Source: Pseudobdellovibrionaceae bacterium
GTDB taxonomy: Bacteria; Bdellovibrionota; Bdellovibrionia; Bdellovibrionales; Bdellovibrionaceae
Reading direction: 5' to 3'
Assembly: GCA_030158485.1 (NCBI GenBank)
Contig: JAOASS010000006.1
Location: forward strand, 124,001-188,000
DNA: 64,000 nucleotides
The stretch's first letter is position 1, and each line of letters starts with the position of its first letter. The position numbers and the translations under genes were made by a program. Below, piece by piece: positions 25,186 through 34,104 of the stretch. A model generated the notes under the pieces. That model saw nothing but the letters and a program-made list of their open reading frames with translations. It was not told where the DNA came from and did no database searches.

Positions 25186-25872
25186 ATGAAACTAAAACTG
25201 GTCTTAATCTCAATTGCGGCACTTACGATGACAGTTGGGTGTTCAAAAAAGTTGGACACTGATAAAAAGAAAGCAAGCTATGCAATTGGCCAACAAATTG
25301 GTCAAAATTTAAAAAATCAAAATATTGATGTCGACTCAGATGCTTTGGCGATGGCAATCACTGACGCAGCGACTGGAAAAGAAAGCAAATTGAACAAAGA
25401 GCAGATTCAAGAAGCAATGGCTAAGTTGCAAGAACAAACAATGAAGAAGCAACAAGAATTAGCTGAAACAAATAAAGTAAAAGGTGCAGAATTTCTTGAA
25501 AAAAACAAATCTGCTGAAGGCGTTAAGGTCACAAAAAGTGGACTTCAGTACTTGGTGATAACTGAAGGCACAGGCAAGATTCCTACTAAAGAAGATGTTA
25601 TTAAAGCTCATTACAAAGGAACTTTGACGACTGGTGAACAGTTTGACTCATCTTATGATCGTGGTCAGCCTGCTGAATTTCCAGTTGGCGGCGTCATTCC
25701 GGGTTGGACAGAAGCTTTGCAAATGATGAAAGTCGGATCAAAGTTTAAATTATGGATTCCAGCTGAACTTGGTTACGGCCCTGCCGCACGTCCTGGTATT
25801 CCAGCAAATTCAGTTTTGTCATTTGAAGTTGAGCTTTTAGATATCGTAAAAGCCGATGCGAAAAAGAAGTAA
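25186..25872 (+). CDS. FKBP-type peptidyl-prolyl isomerase lipoprotein (FkpA/Mip-like)
   Basis: Periplasmic or outer-membrane folding catalyst. A lipoprotein signal with lipobox TVGC (Cys19) is followed by an N-terminal dimerisation helix region (about 30-115) and an FKBP domain (about 120-222). Active-site features are YDRGQPAEFPVGGVIPGWTEAL and FKLWIPAELGYGPAARPGIPANS. This is the Mip/FkpA architecture. AAGGAG-like purines precede the ATG. pdxH starts 5 bp after its stop, so the two are probably cotranscribed. Confidence 0.93.
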   Translation: MKLKLVLISIAALTMTVGCSKKLDTDKKKASYAIGQQIGQNLKNQNIDVDSDALAMAITDAATGKESKLNKEQIQEAMAKLQEQTMKKQQELAETNKVKGAEFLEKNKSAEGVKVTKSGLQYLVITEGTGKIPTKEDVIKAHYKGTLTTGEQFDSSYDRGQPAEFPVGGVIPGWTEALQMMKVGSKFKLWIPAELGYGPAARPGIPANSVLSFEVELLDIVKADAKKK

Positions 25873-25877
25873 TCAAG

Positions 25878-26465
25878 ATGTTTGATTTTGGACGTGATCC
25901 GCTGGCTCATTTCCAAGAATTTTTGAAGGAGGCCGAATCCAAAGGCCTCCCAGAGCCAACAGGAATGTCCCTTGCGACAGCAACTCCCGAAGGGCGTCCC
26001 TCAGTCAGAACTGTTTTGTTCAAAGGTTTTTACCAAAGCGGAATCACTTTTTATACCAATTTTGAAGGTCGAAAAGGTCGGGAACTTATTTCCAATCCTT
26101 TTGCGGCCATTAATTTTTGGTGGCCAGCTTTGGATAAACAAGTTCGCTTCGAAGGCAATATCGAAAAACTTCCACGTGATGTATCGGAAGCCTACTTCGC
26201 GACTCGTCCTAGATTATCTCAATTGGGAGCATGGTCTTCAAATCAAAGTGCAGAAATTCCAGACCTAGATTTTCTTCAGAGTAAATTAAAAGAAACTGAA
26301 AAAAAATTCGAAAATAAAACAATTCCTTGTCCTCCTCATTGGGGTGGTTTTGTTTTAGTTCCACACGAAGTTGAGTTTTGGATTGGTCGCCAAGGTCGGT
26401 TGCATGAGCGCTACGTTTATCAAAAGCAAGCTCAAGGCTGGCGTACATTTCTTCGTTCACCTTGA
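25878..26465 (+). CDS. pdxH: Pyridoxamine 5'-phosphate oxidase
   Basis: FMN-dependent oxidase making pyridoxal 5'-phosphate, the last step of vitamin B6 biosynthesis and salvage. Recognisable blocks are DPLAHFQEFLKEA, GRPSVRTVLFKGF, FYTNFEGRKGRELISNPFAAINFWWP, RQVRFEG-type LDKQVRFEGNIEKL and the C-terminal FWIGRQGRLHERYVY. Length 195 aa is slightly shorter than E. coli PdxH (218) at the N-terminus. It follows the FKBP gene by 5 bp. Confidence 0.95.
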   Translation: MFDFGRDPLAHFQEFLKEAESKGLPEPTGMSLATATPEGRPSVRTVLFKGFYQSGITFYTNFEGRKGRELISNPFAAINFWWPALDKQVRFEGNIEKLPRDVSEAYFATRPRLSQLGAWSSNQSAEIPDLDFLQSKLKETEKKFENKTIPCPPHWGGFVLVPHEVEFWIGRQGRLHERYVYQKQAQGWRTFLRSP

Positions 26466-26552
26466 GAATAAATATTTTTTTGAAATCACTTTTATCAAGT
26501 TTATCTTTTTATCGATTGTTCCGGTTTTAAGCTTAAGAAAGATTGGTTTTTT

Positions 26553-27152
26553 ATGCGCTATTTAGTCACGGGTTTTGAAGCTTTTGGTAAAGACTCTCTT
26601 AATCCAACGGAGCTTTTATTGAAATGGATTAGAGAAACACCAGAGTGGGCTTCTTTATTTGAAACCCAGCTGTTACCAGTCGAATATGAGCGAGCGCATG
26701 CTCTTGTTTTGCAGAGAAATGATTTAGATTCATTTGCAGGTATTTTTTGTTTTGGTTTAGCGGTTGGGCGTTCAAAAATTAGTTTGGAAAGAGTTGCGCT
26801 CAATTGGATCGAAAGCCAGCAGCCAGATAATGTGGGAGTCGTTCCTCCGGTCGGACCGATTGAAAAAAATGCGGCTCAAGTTTTTATTAATACAATGTCT
26901 CTTGAAAGATTAAAAAATAAATTTCAAGCGGCTGGTTTGCCTGCAGAGATTTCGCTGAGTGCTGGAGGTTATGTTTGCAATCATTTATATTTTCATTTGC
27001 TGAAAGCTCGTTTGAAAGCAGATATTTTATTTATTCATATCCCATTATTAGAACAACAAGTATCCAGCAAAGAAGATAACCGGCCTTATATTTCGGAAAA
27101 GGATCTTCGCAAAATGCTGAGCGTGTTAGTGCAGAGCTTGCGGGCAGACTAA
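26553..27152 (+). CDS. pcp: Pyroglutamyl-peptidase I
   Basis: Cytosolic cysteine peptidase (family C15) removing N-terminal pyroglutamate. The catalytic triad is visible: Glu79 in ISLERVALN, Cys142 in AGGYVCNHLYF and His162 in LFIHIPLLE. The opening VTGFEAFGKDSLNPTE is the family signature, and the length is typical. The 3' end overlaps the convergent apaG by 27 bp. A role in peptide salvage would suit a proteolytic lifestyle (inference). Confidence 0.92.
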   Translation: MRYLVTGFEAFGKDSLNPTELLLKWIRETPEWASLFETQLLPVEYERAHALVLQRNDLDSFAGIFCFGLAVGRSKISLERVALNWIESQQPDNVGVVPPVGPIEKNAAQVFINTMSLERLKNKFQAAGLPAEISLSAGGYVCNHLYFHLLKARLKADILFIHIPLLEQQVSSKEDNRPYISEKDLRKMLSVLVQSLRAD

Positions 27153-27515
27153 GTAAAATTCTGGAATTTCAATTTGAAGGCTGTCACCATTTTCAGTGAC
27201 CATGCTGTAAGAGCCCTTCATGCTTCCGGTTGCAGTCGTCAAAGGGCAAGCACTTTCATATTCAAATGTTTGCCCGGGTTGAATTTTTGGCTGGAGTCCG
27301 ACAACACCAGGTCCTTTTACCTCTTCATTGTGTCCTGTCGCGTCTGTGATGATCCAATGACGGCTCATCAATTGAGCTGATTCAGAACCTTTATTTTTAA
27401 TACAAATTTTGTATGAAAAAAAATAGTAATTCTGTTCTGGTTTTGATTCCTCGCTAATAAACTGAGGAAAAGCTGTGATTTCAAACTCTGTGGAAACTGA
27501 TTTTTGAACAGGCAT
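27126..27515 (-). CDS. apaG: ApaG domain protein
   Basis: Small beta-sandwich (DUF525) protein, associated in enterobacteria with Co2+/Mg2+ effects and diadenosine polyphosphate metabolism; its biochemical role is unsettled. The core is YYFFSYKICIKNKGSESAQLMSRHWIITDATG and GPGVVGLQPKIQPGQTFEYES. The ATG at 27515 gives 129 aa, close to E. coli ApaG (125). A longer start at 27557 would overlap the preceding phosphatase gene and lacks a ribosome site. The gene lies 13 bp after that gene on the same strand. Confidence 0.93.
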   Translation of the reverse strand: MPVQKSVSTEFEITAFPQFISEESKPEQNYYFFSYKICIKNKGSESAQLMSRHWIITDATGHNEEVKGPGVVGLQPKIQPGQTFEYESACPLTTATGSMKGSYSMVTENGDSLQIEIPEFYLVCPQALH

Positions 27516-27528
27516 ATAACCTTGTTTC

Positions 27529-28545
27529 TTACCAAATCGGTAATTTTTCAAGCTCAAAAATCACAGGATAATGATCCGACGGAAGACTCATCTTTGCGTC
27601 AAGCGTCATTGGCTTGTCTTTTTCAAATCCATACTCATCTTTGTAGCGATAAACCTGACAAGACTGCGGCTTTAAAAGTTTGACTATGTCAGGAGTCAAA
27701 AAAGCATAATCAAGTTGTTTTGAGTCAACCTTATTGCCAGGCCTTATTTGACAAAATGTCCAACGTTTATCTGGATTTACGTCTTGAAGATGAAGTACGT
27801 CTTCAAGTTGAGTGGCTTCATAAATGAGTTGAAATTCTAACTCTGTGAGATTTCGAGAAGCGTTTCCATTGAAATCACCTGCAATAATTTGAGGCGATCT
27901 AGGGTGGCTTTTTAAAAGTTCTTGATGAATTTCGATTAAAGTTTTGAGTTCAGCTTTTCTTCTTTCAAAACCATGAGAATCTTTTTTTTCTGGATCTAAA
28001 TGTGACTTCAAGTGTCCCAAGAGTATGATTAAAAAAGGATTATCACGACTTTGTTTAAACAGCTTGAGTTCCACAATATCTCGAGAAAACTTAAGAGATG
28101 TAAAAGGTTTATCGGAGCTGATGTCCTGCTGGTAATTAAAATTGATGGGTCGATTTTTGTTAGATTGAAGATCAAAGTATAGAGGCAGACTTTTTTTAAC
28201 TAAAAAACCAATATCAATATTTCGATCTGAATTACCTTCCATCAATGCTGTATAGTAACGACTGCCTAAAAAAAGTTCATTGAAGTTTCGTAAAGATTCT
28301 TCACCTCCAACTTCACACAACATTAGAATGTCAGGGTTGATTTCATTTATTGCTTTTTGAAGCTCAAGAACTTTACTAAGAGGCTTGTTATCATACACGG
28401 AAGTTGAAAGCTTTTGCCACTGAGTTTCATCAAGTTTTAGTACGTTCGGGTCAGGTTTTTTATCAAATAAAAGGAACAGGTTTTCAGCATTTAATAAGGT
28501 CAACTTTAAATCAAGAGTCGAATCATTTTGCGCGGGCCACATCAT
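27529..28545 (-). CDS. Endonuclease/exonuclease/phosphatase (EEP) superfamily protein
   Basis: Metal-dependent phosphoesterase fold. The EEP motifs appear in order: LLNAENLFLLF (Asn/Glu metal region), LMLCEVGG (Glu), IDIGFLVKK, IAGDFNGNAS (Asp/Asn) and the C-terminal LPSDHYPVIFEL (Asp-His). It has no signal peptide, so it should be cytosolic. Substrate could be DNA, phospholipid or another phosphodiester. The start is one of two adjacent ATGs just after GGAAGG. Divergent from pepA; upstream of apaG in a likely two-gene unit. Confidence 0.87.
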   Translation of the reverse strand: MMWPAQNDSTLDLKLTLLNAENLFLLFDKKPDPNVLKLDETQWQKLSTSVYDNKPLSKVLELQKAINEINPDILMLCEVGGEESLRNFNELFLGSRYYTALMEGNSDRNIDIGFLVKKSLPLYFDLQSNKNRPINFNYQQDISSDKPFTSLKFSRDIVELKLFKQSRDNPFLIILLGHLKSHLDPEKKDSHGFERRKAELKTLIEIHQELLKSHPRSPQIIAGDFNGNASRNLTELEFQLIYEATQLEDVLHLQDVNPDKRWTFCQIRPGNKVDSKQLDYAFLTPDIVKLLKPQSCQVYRYKDEYGFEKDKPMTLDAKMSLPSDHYPVIFELEKLPIW

Positions 28546-28598
28546 CCTTCCATTTTTAAAGAAAATTGTGCAACAATCAATCCCATAAGGAGATCACC

Positions 28599-30131
28599 AT
28601 GTTCTCATCTTGGATTCTGCAGGCTCAACCGGCTCAAGTCTTGCCTCAAAAACGCTCATCTTCTAAAGCTGTTGCGAAAAAATCAAAAACTGAAGTGGCT
28701 TCGTCTGTTATAAAAGCTCATATTTATCTTCTCGGAGAGTCTCAAGGAAATCTTCTGAAAAGTCTTGTAGATGATCTGGGTGTCGGATGGGAAAAAGAAC
28801 AGGCTCGAAACTCTGAAAAAGAATGGGTGACTTTTCAAAGTGAAGCTGGACCAGTTTGGGTTCTCCGTCCTCAAGATGCGACTCAGCGCCATCATTCAGG
28901 TTTATTGGCAGAATCAGCTTACGCTAAGTGCCGAGACCTTTTGGGGACTGTTACAGCTAGTTTGAAAGCCTTAAGTGCTCAAGAAATTCATCTTTATTTT
29001 TGGGGAACATCAGAAGAAATGGAATTAGGTGCTTTTGTTGGACTTGAAATGGCAAGTTACACATTCAAAGACACAGATAAATCTTTTAAAGCTTTAGCCG
29101 CATCAAGAATCATTTATCACAAAGAGTCAGGTGAGTTATCTGAAGGTCTTTTGAAAAGAGCCTCTGCGCGAGCACAAGCTGTCAATCTCGCCCGACATTT
29201 TGTGAATACGCCCCCTAATTTAAAAACTCCTCAACTATTCGCTAAAAAAGTCCGTGATTTAAAATGGTCCAAGCATTCAAAAATTGAAATTTGGAATGAA
29301 ACAAAATTAAAAGCTGAAAATTGTCATTTGATTTTAGCAACAGGTAAAGGCTCATCATCTTCACCTTGTTTGGTTAAAATTGCGTATCGTCCTCGAATAA
29401 AATCAACGAAACCTCTAGTGGCTTTTGTTGGTAAGGGAATTACTTTTGATTCAGGTGGATTAGATATCAAACCTTCATCGGCCATGAGACTTATGAAAAA
29501 AGACATGGGTGGTGCGGCATCTACTTTGGGAATTGCATACTGGGTGGATCAATCTGCTTATGATGGACCAGTTGATTTTTATTTAGCTGTTGCTGAAAAT
29601 GCTGTCGACGGTAATTCAATGAGACCTGGAGACATTTACACTTCGCGATCAGGGCTTCGAGTAGAGATTGATAACACAGACGCTGAAGGTCGGCTTGTTT
29701 TAGCTGATGCGCTTGATGTCGCCGTGACTTCAAAACCAAGTCCAGAAATTGTAATCGATATGGCAACGCTCACAGGCGCTTGTCGAGTTGCTTTGGGTGT
29801 TGAGATGGCGGGTCTTTTTTCAAATGATGATGATTTAGCAGAGGAAATTTCTCGTGCAGGTCAGCGGACGGGGGACATGAATTGGCGGTTGCCGTTGATG
29901 GACCGCTATTTCGCAGCTTACAGTAGCTCTTTCGCAGACTTTAAAAACTCAGGAGAATCTTTTGGCGGAGCCATAACAGCAGCTTTATTTCTGCAAAGAT
30001 TTATAAAAGGTAAAAAATGGGTTCACTTGGATATGTACTCTTGGTCTGACAAAGCGATTGGTCCACTGCATTTTGCAGGAGGAAACGGCCAATCCGTCCA
30101 AGCCCTCATCGACTGGCTCGAAAAAAGATAG
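28599..30131 (+). CDS. pepA: Leucyl aminopeptidase (M17)
   Basis: Cytosolic two-metal aminopeptidase. The C-terminal catalytic domain is well conserved: VGKGITFDSGGLDIKPS, KDMGGAASTLG and the NTDAEGRL signature, then MATLTGACRVALG. The N-terminal ~190 residues match the M17 N-domain. The ATG at 28599 is chosen because AAGGAG lies 7 nt before it; an earlier ATG at 28566 has no ribosome site. With pcp, pepN and two M16 enzymes the window is rich in peptidases. Confidence 0.94.
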   Translation: MFSSWILQAQPAQVLPQKRSSSKAVAKKSKTEVASSVIKAHIYLLGESQGNLLKSLVDDLGVGWEKEQARNSEKEWVTFQSEAGPVWVLRPQDATQRHHSGLLAESAYAKCRDLLGTVTASLKALSAQEIHLYFWGTSEEMELGAFVGLEMASYTFKDTDKSFKALAASRIIYHKESGELSEGLLKRASARAQAVNLARHFVNTPPNLKTPQLFAKKVRDLKWSKHSKIEIWNETKLKAENCHLILATGKGSSSSPCLVKIAYRPRIKSTKPLVAFVGKGITFDSGGLDIKPSSAMRLMKKDMGGAASTLGIAYWVDQSAYDGPVDFYLAVAENAVDGNSMRPGDIYTSRSGLRVEIDNTDAEGRLVLADALDVAVTSKPSPEIVIDMATLTGACRVALGVEMAGLFSNDDDLAEEISRAGQRTGDMNWRLPLMDRYFAAYSSSFADFKNSGESFGGAITAALFLQRFIKGKKWVHLDMYSWSDKAIGPLHFAGGNGQSVQALIDWLEKR

Positions 30132-30139
30132 TGTATTTG

Positions 30140-31528
30140 TCACCTAAGCCATTTTTTTTCTTTGATAAAGGGAATCATTTTGATGGGAACAAGCGTTTCC
30201 CATTTTTTATCTTTTTTTGTAATCAAATTTCGGACTTCTTCTGAGTTTAGAAAGTTAGCTGTGATATCGCAGCCGCCAATATCCACAATTAATCCAGTAC
30301 CATAAAAATGTTCGAACAATTTTTTTGATTCAGGAGAGGGTTTAAAATCAACCGCAGTTAGACAGCTTTTATCTGTCTTGTAGGGATAGATATAAAGACG
30401 AGTGTTCTCATCTAGAAGTTTCCCTAAACCTTCAAATATTCCGCCTTCAAGATTTTTGTAGTGTTGGGCCGCAAAAATTTTTGGCAAGTGAGAAGCATTC
30501 ATCACTAAAATCATAGGATTTTGTGTGTACTTGCGAAAGAAAGTTTTGAGCTGATAATATAGTGGAAATTGCGTGACTAAAGTTTTGAGTCCCAATTTCG
30601 CAAGTGCTTCCATTCGAAGAAGAATGTCATCTAAATTTGAATCTGAAGATGAAATTTCAATTTCATTCAGAACTAAAACATCTTGAGTCTTGAGTTTCAA
30701 AGCCTTCACATCAGACTTCAATTGTTCAAGACCTTTTTCCATCATATCAAGATGACTCATTGTAATCGGTCTGTAATTCCCACGTTGAATCAGTAAAGAT
30801 TTTTGATAAGTAGAATCTGCAATATTTACGATGTGTTCGTTTTCATCAAATAAAACAGCTTCACTTAATTTTCTTTTAACGAGCTCAAGATTAATTCGAC
30901 GATTGTCAAAATGAGCCAGATCCGGGCCAGAAGCTCTGAAATAATCGATAATAATCTGACCGTCTTTTAAATTATCGACCAAATTATGGATGAACTCATC
31001 AGGTTTATTTCGATGATAAAAGCAGCTATGGACCAAATTCACGCCGAGTGTTCCCAAAGATTCTTGCTGCTGAAGGCGATGTCGATCCATCATTCGAACA
31101 TGGAGTATCACATCGTGGGCAGGCCCATTGGGTTTTGTTTGAAAGCGGACACCCATCCAGCCGTGACATTTAGGAGTTTCAGCAGTTCCTGTTGCGACAG
31201 TATTTGCAAAAGCAAAAAAAGTAGATCTGGCACCCCTGCTTTCTTGTAGGCGTCGAATCAGTAAGTTGTATTCTTTATCAAGCATTTTAAGAAGTCTTGA
31301 TTCGCAAACGTAACGACCATTTTTTTCTTTACCGTAAATTTCATCACTGTAAATCATATCGTAAGCTGAAATTGTTTTAGCAATTGTTTGGGAGGCTTTT
31401 CCAGCAACAAAAAAATGTCGAGCAACTTCCTGGCCTGCGCCGATTTCAGCAAAGGCACCGTACTTTTCTTGGTCTAAATTAATTTCTTGAGCTTTGGCGA
31501 TGGGCGATAAAATAATTTGTTTATTCAT
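30140..31528 (-). CDS. Conserved protein of unknown function, 462 aa
   Basis: A large soluble protein with no signal peptide. From memory it resembles a family conserved in cyanobacteria and Bacteroidetes that carries misleading database names such as TonB-dependent receptor or nicotinamide-nucleotide adenylyltransferase; I could not verify this. Visible features are KYGAFAEIGAGQEVARHFF near the start, SAYDMIYSDEIYG, ETPKCHGWMGVRFQ and IDYFRASGPDLAHFDNRRINLELV. The family-typical opening AEIGAGQEVA suggests the start is right. It overlaps the DUF502 gene by 8 bp on the same strand, a conserved-looking pairing worth testing. Confidence 0.75.
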   Translation of the reverse strand: MNKQIILSPIAKAQEINLDQEKYGAFAEIGAGQEVARHFFVAGKASQTIAKTISAYDMIYSDEIYGKEKNGRYVCESRLLKMLDKEYNLLIRRLQESRGARSTFFAFANTVATGTAETPKCHGWMGVRFQTKPNGPAHDVILHVRMMDRHRLQQQESLGTLGVNLVHSCFYHRNKPDEFIHNLVDNLKDGQIIIDYFRASGPDLAHFDNRRINLELVKRKLSEAVLFDENEHIVNIADSTYQKSLLIQRGNYRPITMSHLDMMEKGLEQLKSDVKALKLKTQDVLVLNEIEISSSDSNLDDILLRMEALAKLGLKTLVTQFPLYYQLKTFFRKYTQNPMILVMNASHLPKIFAAQHYKNLEGGIFEGLGKLLDENTRLYIYPYKTDKSCLTAVDFKPSPESKKLFEHFYGTGLIVDIGGCDITANFLNSEEVRNLITKKDKKWETLVPIKMIPFIKEKKWLR

Positions 31529-32147
31529 GAGATTTTTTTCCTTGAAGGGTCAGATCTTTTTCATAAGTGTCTGCTTGAACCCAAGCTGTAATAGCGAGTT
31601 GCATTGCTCGTTCGACTGGGATGTCGACTAATTCAACTTGTTTTCTTTTAAACAACATCGTGTTGCCACCCAATGCGTAGCTAAAAGGAATAAAAACAGC
31701 GACCAGTCCCTCTTGTGATAGGCGAGGAAATTCTTCAAATGAATCTCTTGTGATAAGACCCACAGAGTAAGGACCTTCTTCATTCCATTTAACAAGTACG
31801 ACACTTTTTAAGCCTTTACCATTTTTATTCGAAAATAAATTAATAAGATCTCGAAGTGGAGAATAGACAGCTTTAATCAGTGGAATCGATTTAAGAGTTT
31901 CTTCAAGTTTTCGTATAATTGTTTGTGAAATTAAATTATTAAGCAAAAGTCCAAAAAGAAAAATAAGTGTCAAAGTGAGAGCAAAACCAAGTCCTGGTAC
32001 GTAGCTGTCTTCCGATATCAGAACCTTAATCAGTCCACCTAAAAAATTTTCAAAAATTAAAACACCTGCATAAATAACATAAATTGTGACAGCGATTGGA
32101 AGTAAAGTGATCAGTCCACGTATAAAAATTGTTCTAATTCGGTTCAT
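31521..32147 (-). CDS. DUF502 family membrane protein
   Basis: Inner-membrane protein of the DUF502 family, function unknown. Two membrane segments (about residues 8-32 and 50-75) are followed by a soluble domain. Family landmarks are RGLITLLPIAVTIYVIY at the N-terminus, LIKAVYSPLRDLINLF, and FIPFSYALGGNTMLFKRKQVELVDIPVERAMQLAITAWV. Length (208 aa) is typical. First gene of a two-gene unit with the 462-aa protein. A 7-bp stem with a TTT loop (GCTTCTA/TAGAAGC, 32182-32198) lies just upstream. Confidence 0.9.
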   Translation of the reverse strand: MNRIRTIFIRGLITLLPIAVTIYVIYAGVLIFENFLGGLIKVLISEDSYVPGLGFALTLTLIFLFGLLLNNLISQTIIRKLEETLKSIPLIKAVYSPLRDLINLFSNKNGKGLKSVVLVKWNEEGPYSVGLITRDSFEEFPRLSQEGLVAVFIPFSYALGGNTMLFKRKQVELVDIPVERAMQLAITAWVQADTYEKDLTLQGKKSHE

Positions 32148-32239
32148 TTAATACCTGCGATCCTTAAGTGATCTTCGTAAAGCTTCTATTTTAGAAGCCT
32201 GTTCTGTCTTAATATGAGATTCGAGCTAAATGCTTTAGG

Positions 32240-32250
32240 TCTCAAATTGA
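32240..32250 (+). promoter_or_regulatory. Shared upstream element, copy 3 (subtilase-PilZ)
   Basis: TCTCAAATTGA ends 4 nt before the candidate -35 of the subtilase-PilZ promoter. It is the same 11-mer as at the lipoprotein and mgtE promoters, and closely matches those at fliL and cheW. Confidence 0.4.
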
Positions 32251-32254
32251 ATCT

Positions 32255-32281
32255 TAAGCTACCTGGACTTTTGGCCGATGA
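32255..32281 (+). promoter_or_regulatory. Sigma-28-like promoter of the subtilase-PilZ gene
   Basis: TAAG at 32255-32258, exactly 15 nt, then GCCGATGA at 32274-32281. A first in-frame ATG (32278) lies inside the -10, so the real start is more likely ATG 32290, 8 nt after it. No SD sequence is present. The transcription start would then fall next to the ATG. Confidence 0.6.
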
Positions 32282-32289
32282 GTACTGAT

Positions 32290-34101
32290 ATGTTGATGTA
32301 TTGGCTCCTGAGTACAGCCTTGGCGCAGACTCCCGAAGTCGCACCTGGCGAGTACCTTATTAAATTAAAAAGCGGAAAATCGGTGCAGTCGCTCCAGGCG
32401 AAAGTATCTGGTAAAATTGGTTTTAAGGGACAAGTATCTCGTGCCGGTGTACATCAACTTAAATTAGATCAATCTCAAGATTTTCAGACACTGTCCCTAG
32501 ACCCTGATGTTGAGTATATTGAACCTAATTATATGCTTTCGAAAATTCCGACATCGACTGACAACAAGAATGGCGGTTCTCAGCAACAAGCATTTTCCGA
32601 AAGTGAAATTGAAGCTTTAGCCTCAACAAGTTACAGTCAAAACTACGCACCCGTTCAAATTCTTTCGTCTTGGGCTATGCAAGCTCCTTATGATGTTAAC
32701 AACCTTCCAATTGTTGCAGTGATAGATACCGGGGTTAATATCAATCATGCCGTTTTTACTGAATCACAAGCTATCTGGGCCAACAGCGCCGAAATTCCAA
32801 GTAATAACGTTGATGATGATTTTAACGGTTATGTTGACGATGTAAACGGATGGAACTTTAACGCGAACACAAGCTCTCCTGCCGATGACGACGGTCACGG
32901 AACTCATGTTGCTGGTATTATTGTTGGAACAGGACTTAATATTTTTTCTGCTCCCCGTGATCAATCAAGAATTCTTGTCATGCCACTCAAGTTTTTGGAC
33001 GGAAATGGTTCGGGGCGTACAAGCGATGCGATTCGCGCGATCTACTATGCTGTTGATAATGGGGCGAAAGTAATCAATTGTTCTTGGGGTGGTGGCTCTT
33101 ATAGTCGCGCTCTTTTAGATGCACTCACTTATGCTTATGAACAACAAGTGATTGTGGTAACGGCATCTGGAAATAGTGCGACCAATATTGATAGCACACC
33201 TTTGTATCCCGCAGCTTATGCTGTTCCAAGTAACGTTGCAGTTGCGGCAACAACTGACAGCGATAATTTGGCATCATTCTCTAATTACGGATCAGCGGCT
33301 GTGGCAGTTGCGGCCCCCGGCTATTATATTTACAGCACTTACTTTGGAAACACTTATACGCTCATGTCAGGAACAAGTATGGCGGCGCCATTTGTTGCTG
33401 GAATTGCAGCTTATGCTTGGCGAGAAGCACCTCAATTAACTGGTTACCAAGTGAAGCAAATGATTCTAAGTTCTGTTAATACAAAAACAAGTTTAACAAA
33501 TAAAGTGACAACAAATGGTCGTGTCAATGCACTTAATTTAATCAATCTCGCTATCTCATCAAACGCGGTTACGGCATCTCAACCTGCGTACAAACCTTCT
33601 TACGAATCCTCTGCTTCCACGTCTGAAAGTGCAGCAGGGGGAGCGGGTGGTTGCGGACTTGTCAAAGCCCTTAGTGCATCTGGCAGCAGCGGTAGTAGTG
33701 GAACTTTTTTTGCAATTGTTTTAACTCTTTTTGTTTGTCTTTTACCATTCGGAGTTTGGCTGTCATTCTACTTATTGTCGCCACAAAGTCGTCGCCAGTA
33801 TGAACGATTTAATGTTTCTTCAAATATTAAAGTGAAGTTAGGTGATCGTGAAATTGTAGGTCATATGAATACTTTATCACAAGGCGGCCTATCGTTTTCA
33901 GCACAGGATATGATAGAAAAAGGATCACTCGTGACGATGAAGATTACAAATCCAAATGGTGTTGGTGAAGTCGAAGTTCAGGGACGAATTGTTTGGAGCG
34001 AAGAAAAAGAAGCGTATGGTGTTCAGTTTCAACATGCTACGAAAAGTATGACAGATCGAATCTTAAGTTGGAGTCAGCGAAAAGCAGGGGACACAACTTA
34101 A
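32290..34101 (+). CDS. Subtilisin-like protease fused through a membrane segment to a PilZ domain
   Basis: Numbering from ATG 32290. Signal peptide about 1-13 (ALAQ); I9-type propeptide about 18-85 (GEYLIKLKSGK...EYIEPNYML); S8 protease domain about 115-425 with the full triad Asp146 (VAVIDTGVN), His203 (GHGTHVAGI) and Ser363 (GTSMAAPFVAGI). A Ser/Gly-rich linker (about 435-472), one membrane segment (about 473-497) and a C-terminal PilZ domain (about 500-600) follow. PilZ has RxxxR (R502/R506 in RRQYER) and the NxxSxxG-type loop N527-TLSQGG. The protease should be periplasmic and PilZ cytoplasmic. PilZ domains bind c-di-GMP; coupling to proteolysis is inference. A start at 32278 is possible but lies within the candidate -10. 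Confidence 0.93.
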   Translation: MLMYWLLSTALAQTPEVAPGEYLIKLKSGKSVQSLQAKVSGKIGFKGQVSRAGVHQLKLDQSQDFQTLSLDPDVEYIEPNYMLSKIPTSTDNKNGGSQQQAFSESEIEALASTSYSQNYAPVQILSSWAMQAPYDVNNLPIVAVIDTGVNINHAVFTESQAIWANSAEIPSNNVDDDFNGYVDDVNGWNFNANTSSPADDDGHGTHVAGIIVGTGLNIFSAPRDQSRILVMPLKFLDGNGSGRTSDAIRAIYYAVDNGAKVINCSWGGGSYSRALLDALTYAYEQQVIVVTASGNSATNIDSTPLYPAAYAVPSNVAVAATTDSDNLASFSNYGSAAVAVAAPGYYIYSTYFGNTYTLMSGTSMAAPFVAGIAAYAWREAPQLTGYQVKQMILSSVNTKTSLTNKVTTNGRVNALNLINLAISSNAVTASQPAYKPSYESSASTSESAAGGAGGCGLVKALSASGSSGSSGTFFAIVLTLFVCLLPFGVWLSFYLLSPQSRRQYERFNVSSNIKVKLGDREIVGHMNTLSQGGLSFSAQDMIEKGSLVTMKITNPNGVGEVEVQGRIVWSEEKEAYGVQFQHATKSMTDRILSWSQRKAGDTT

Positions 34102-34104
34102 CTT

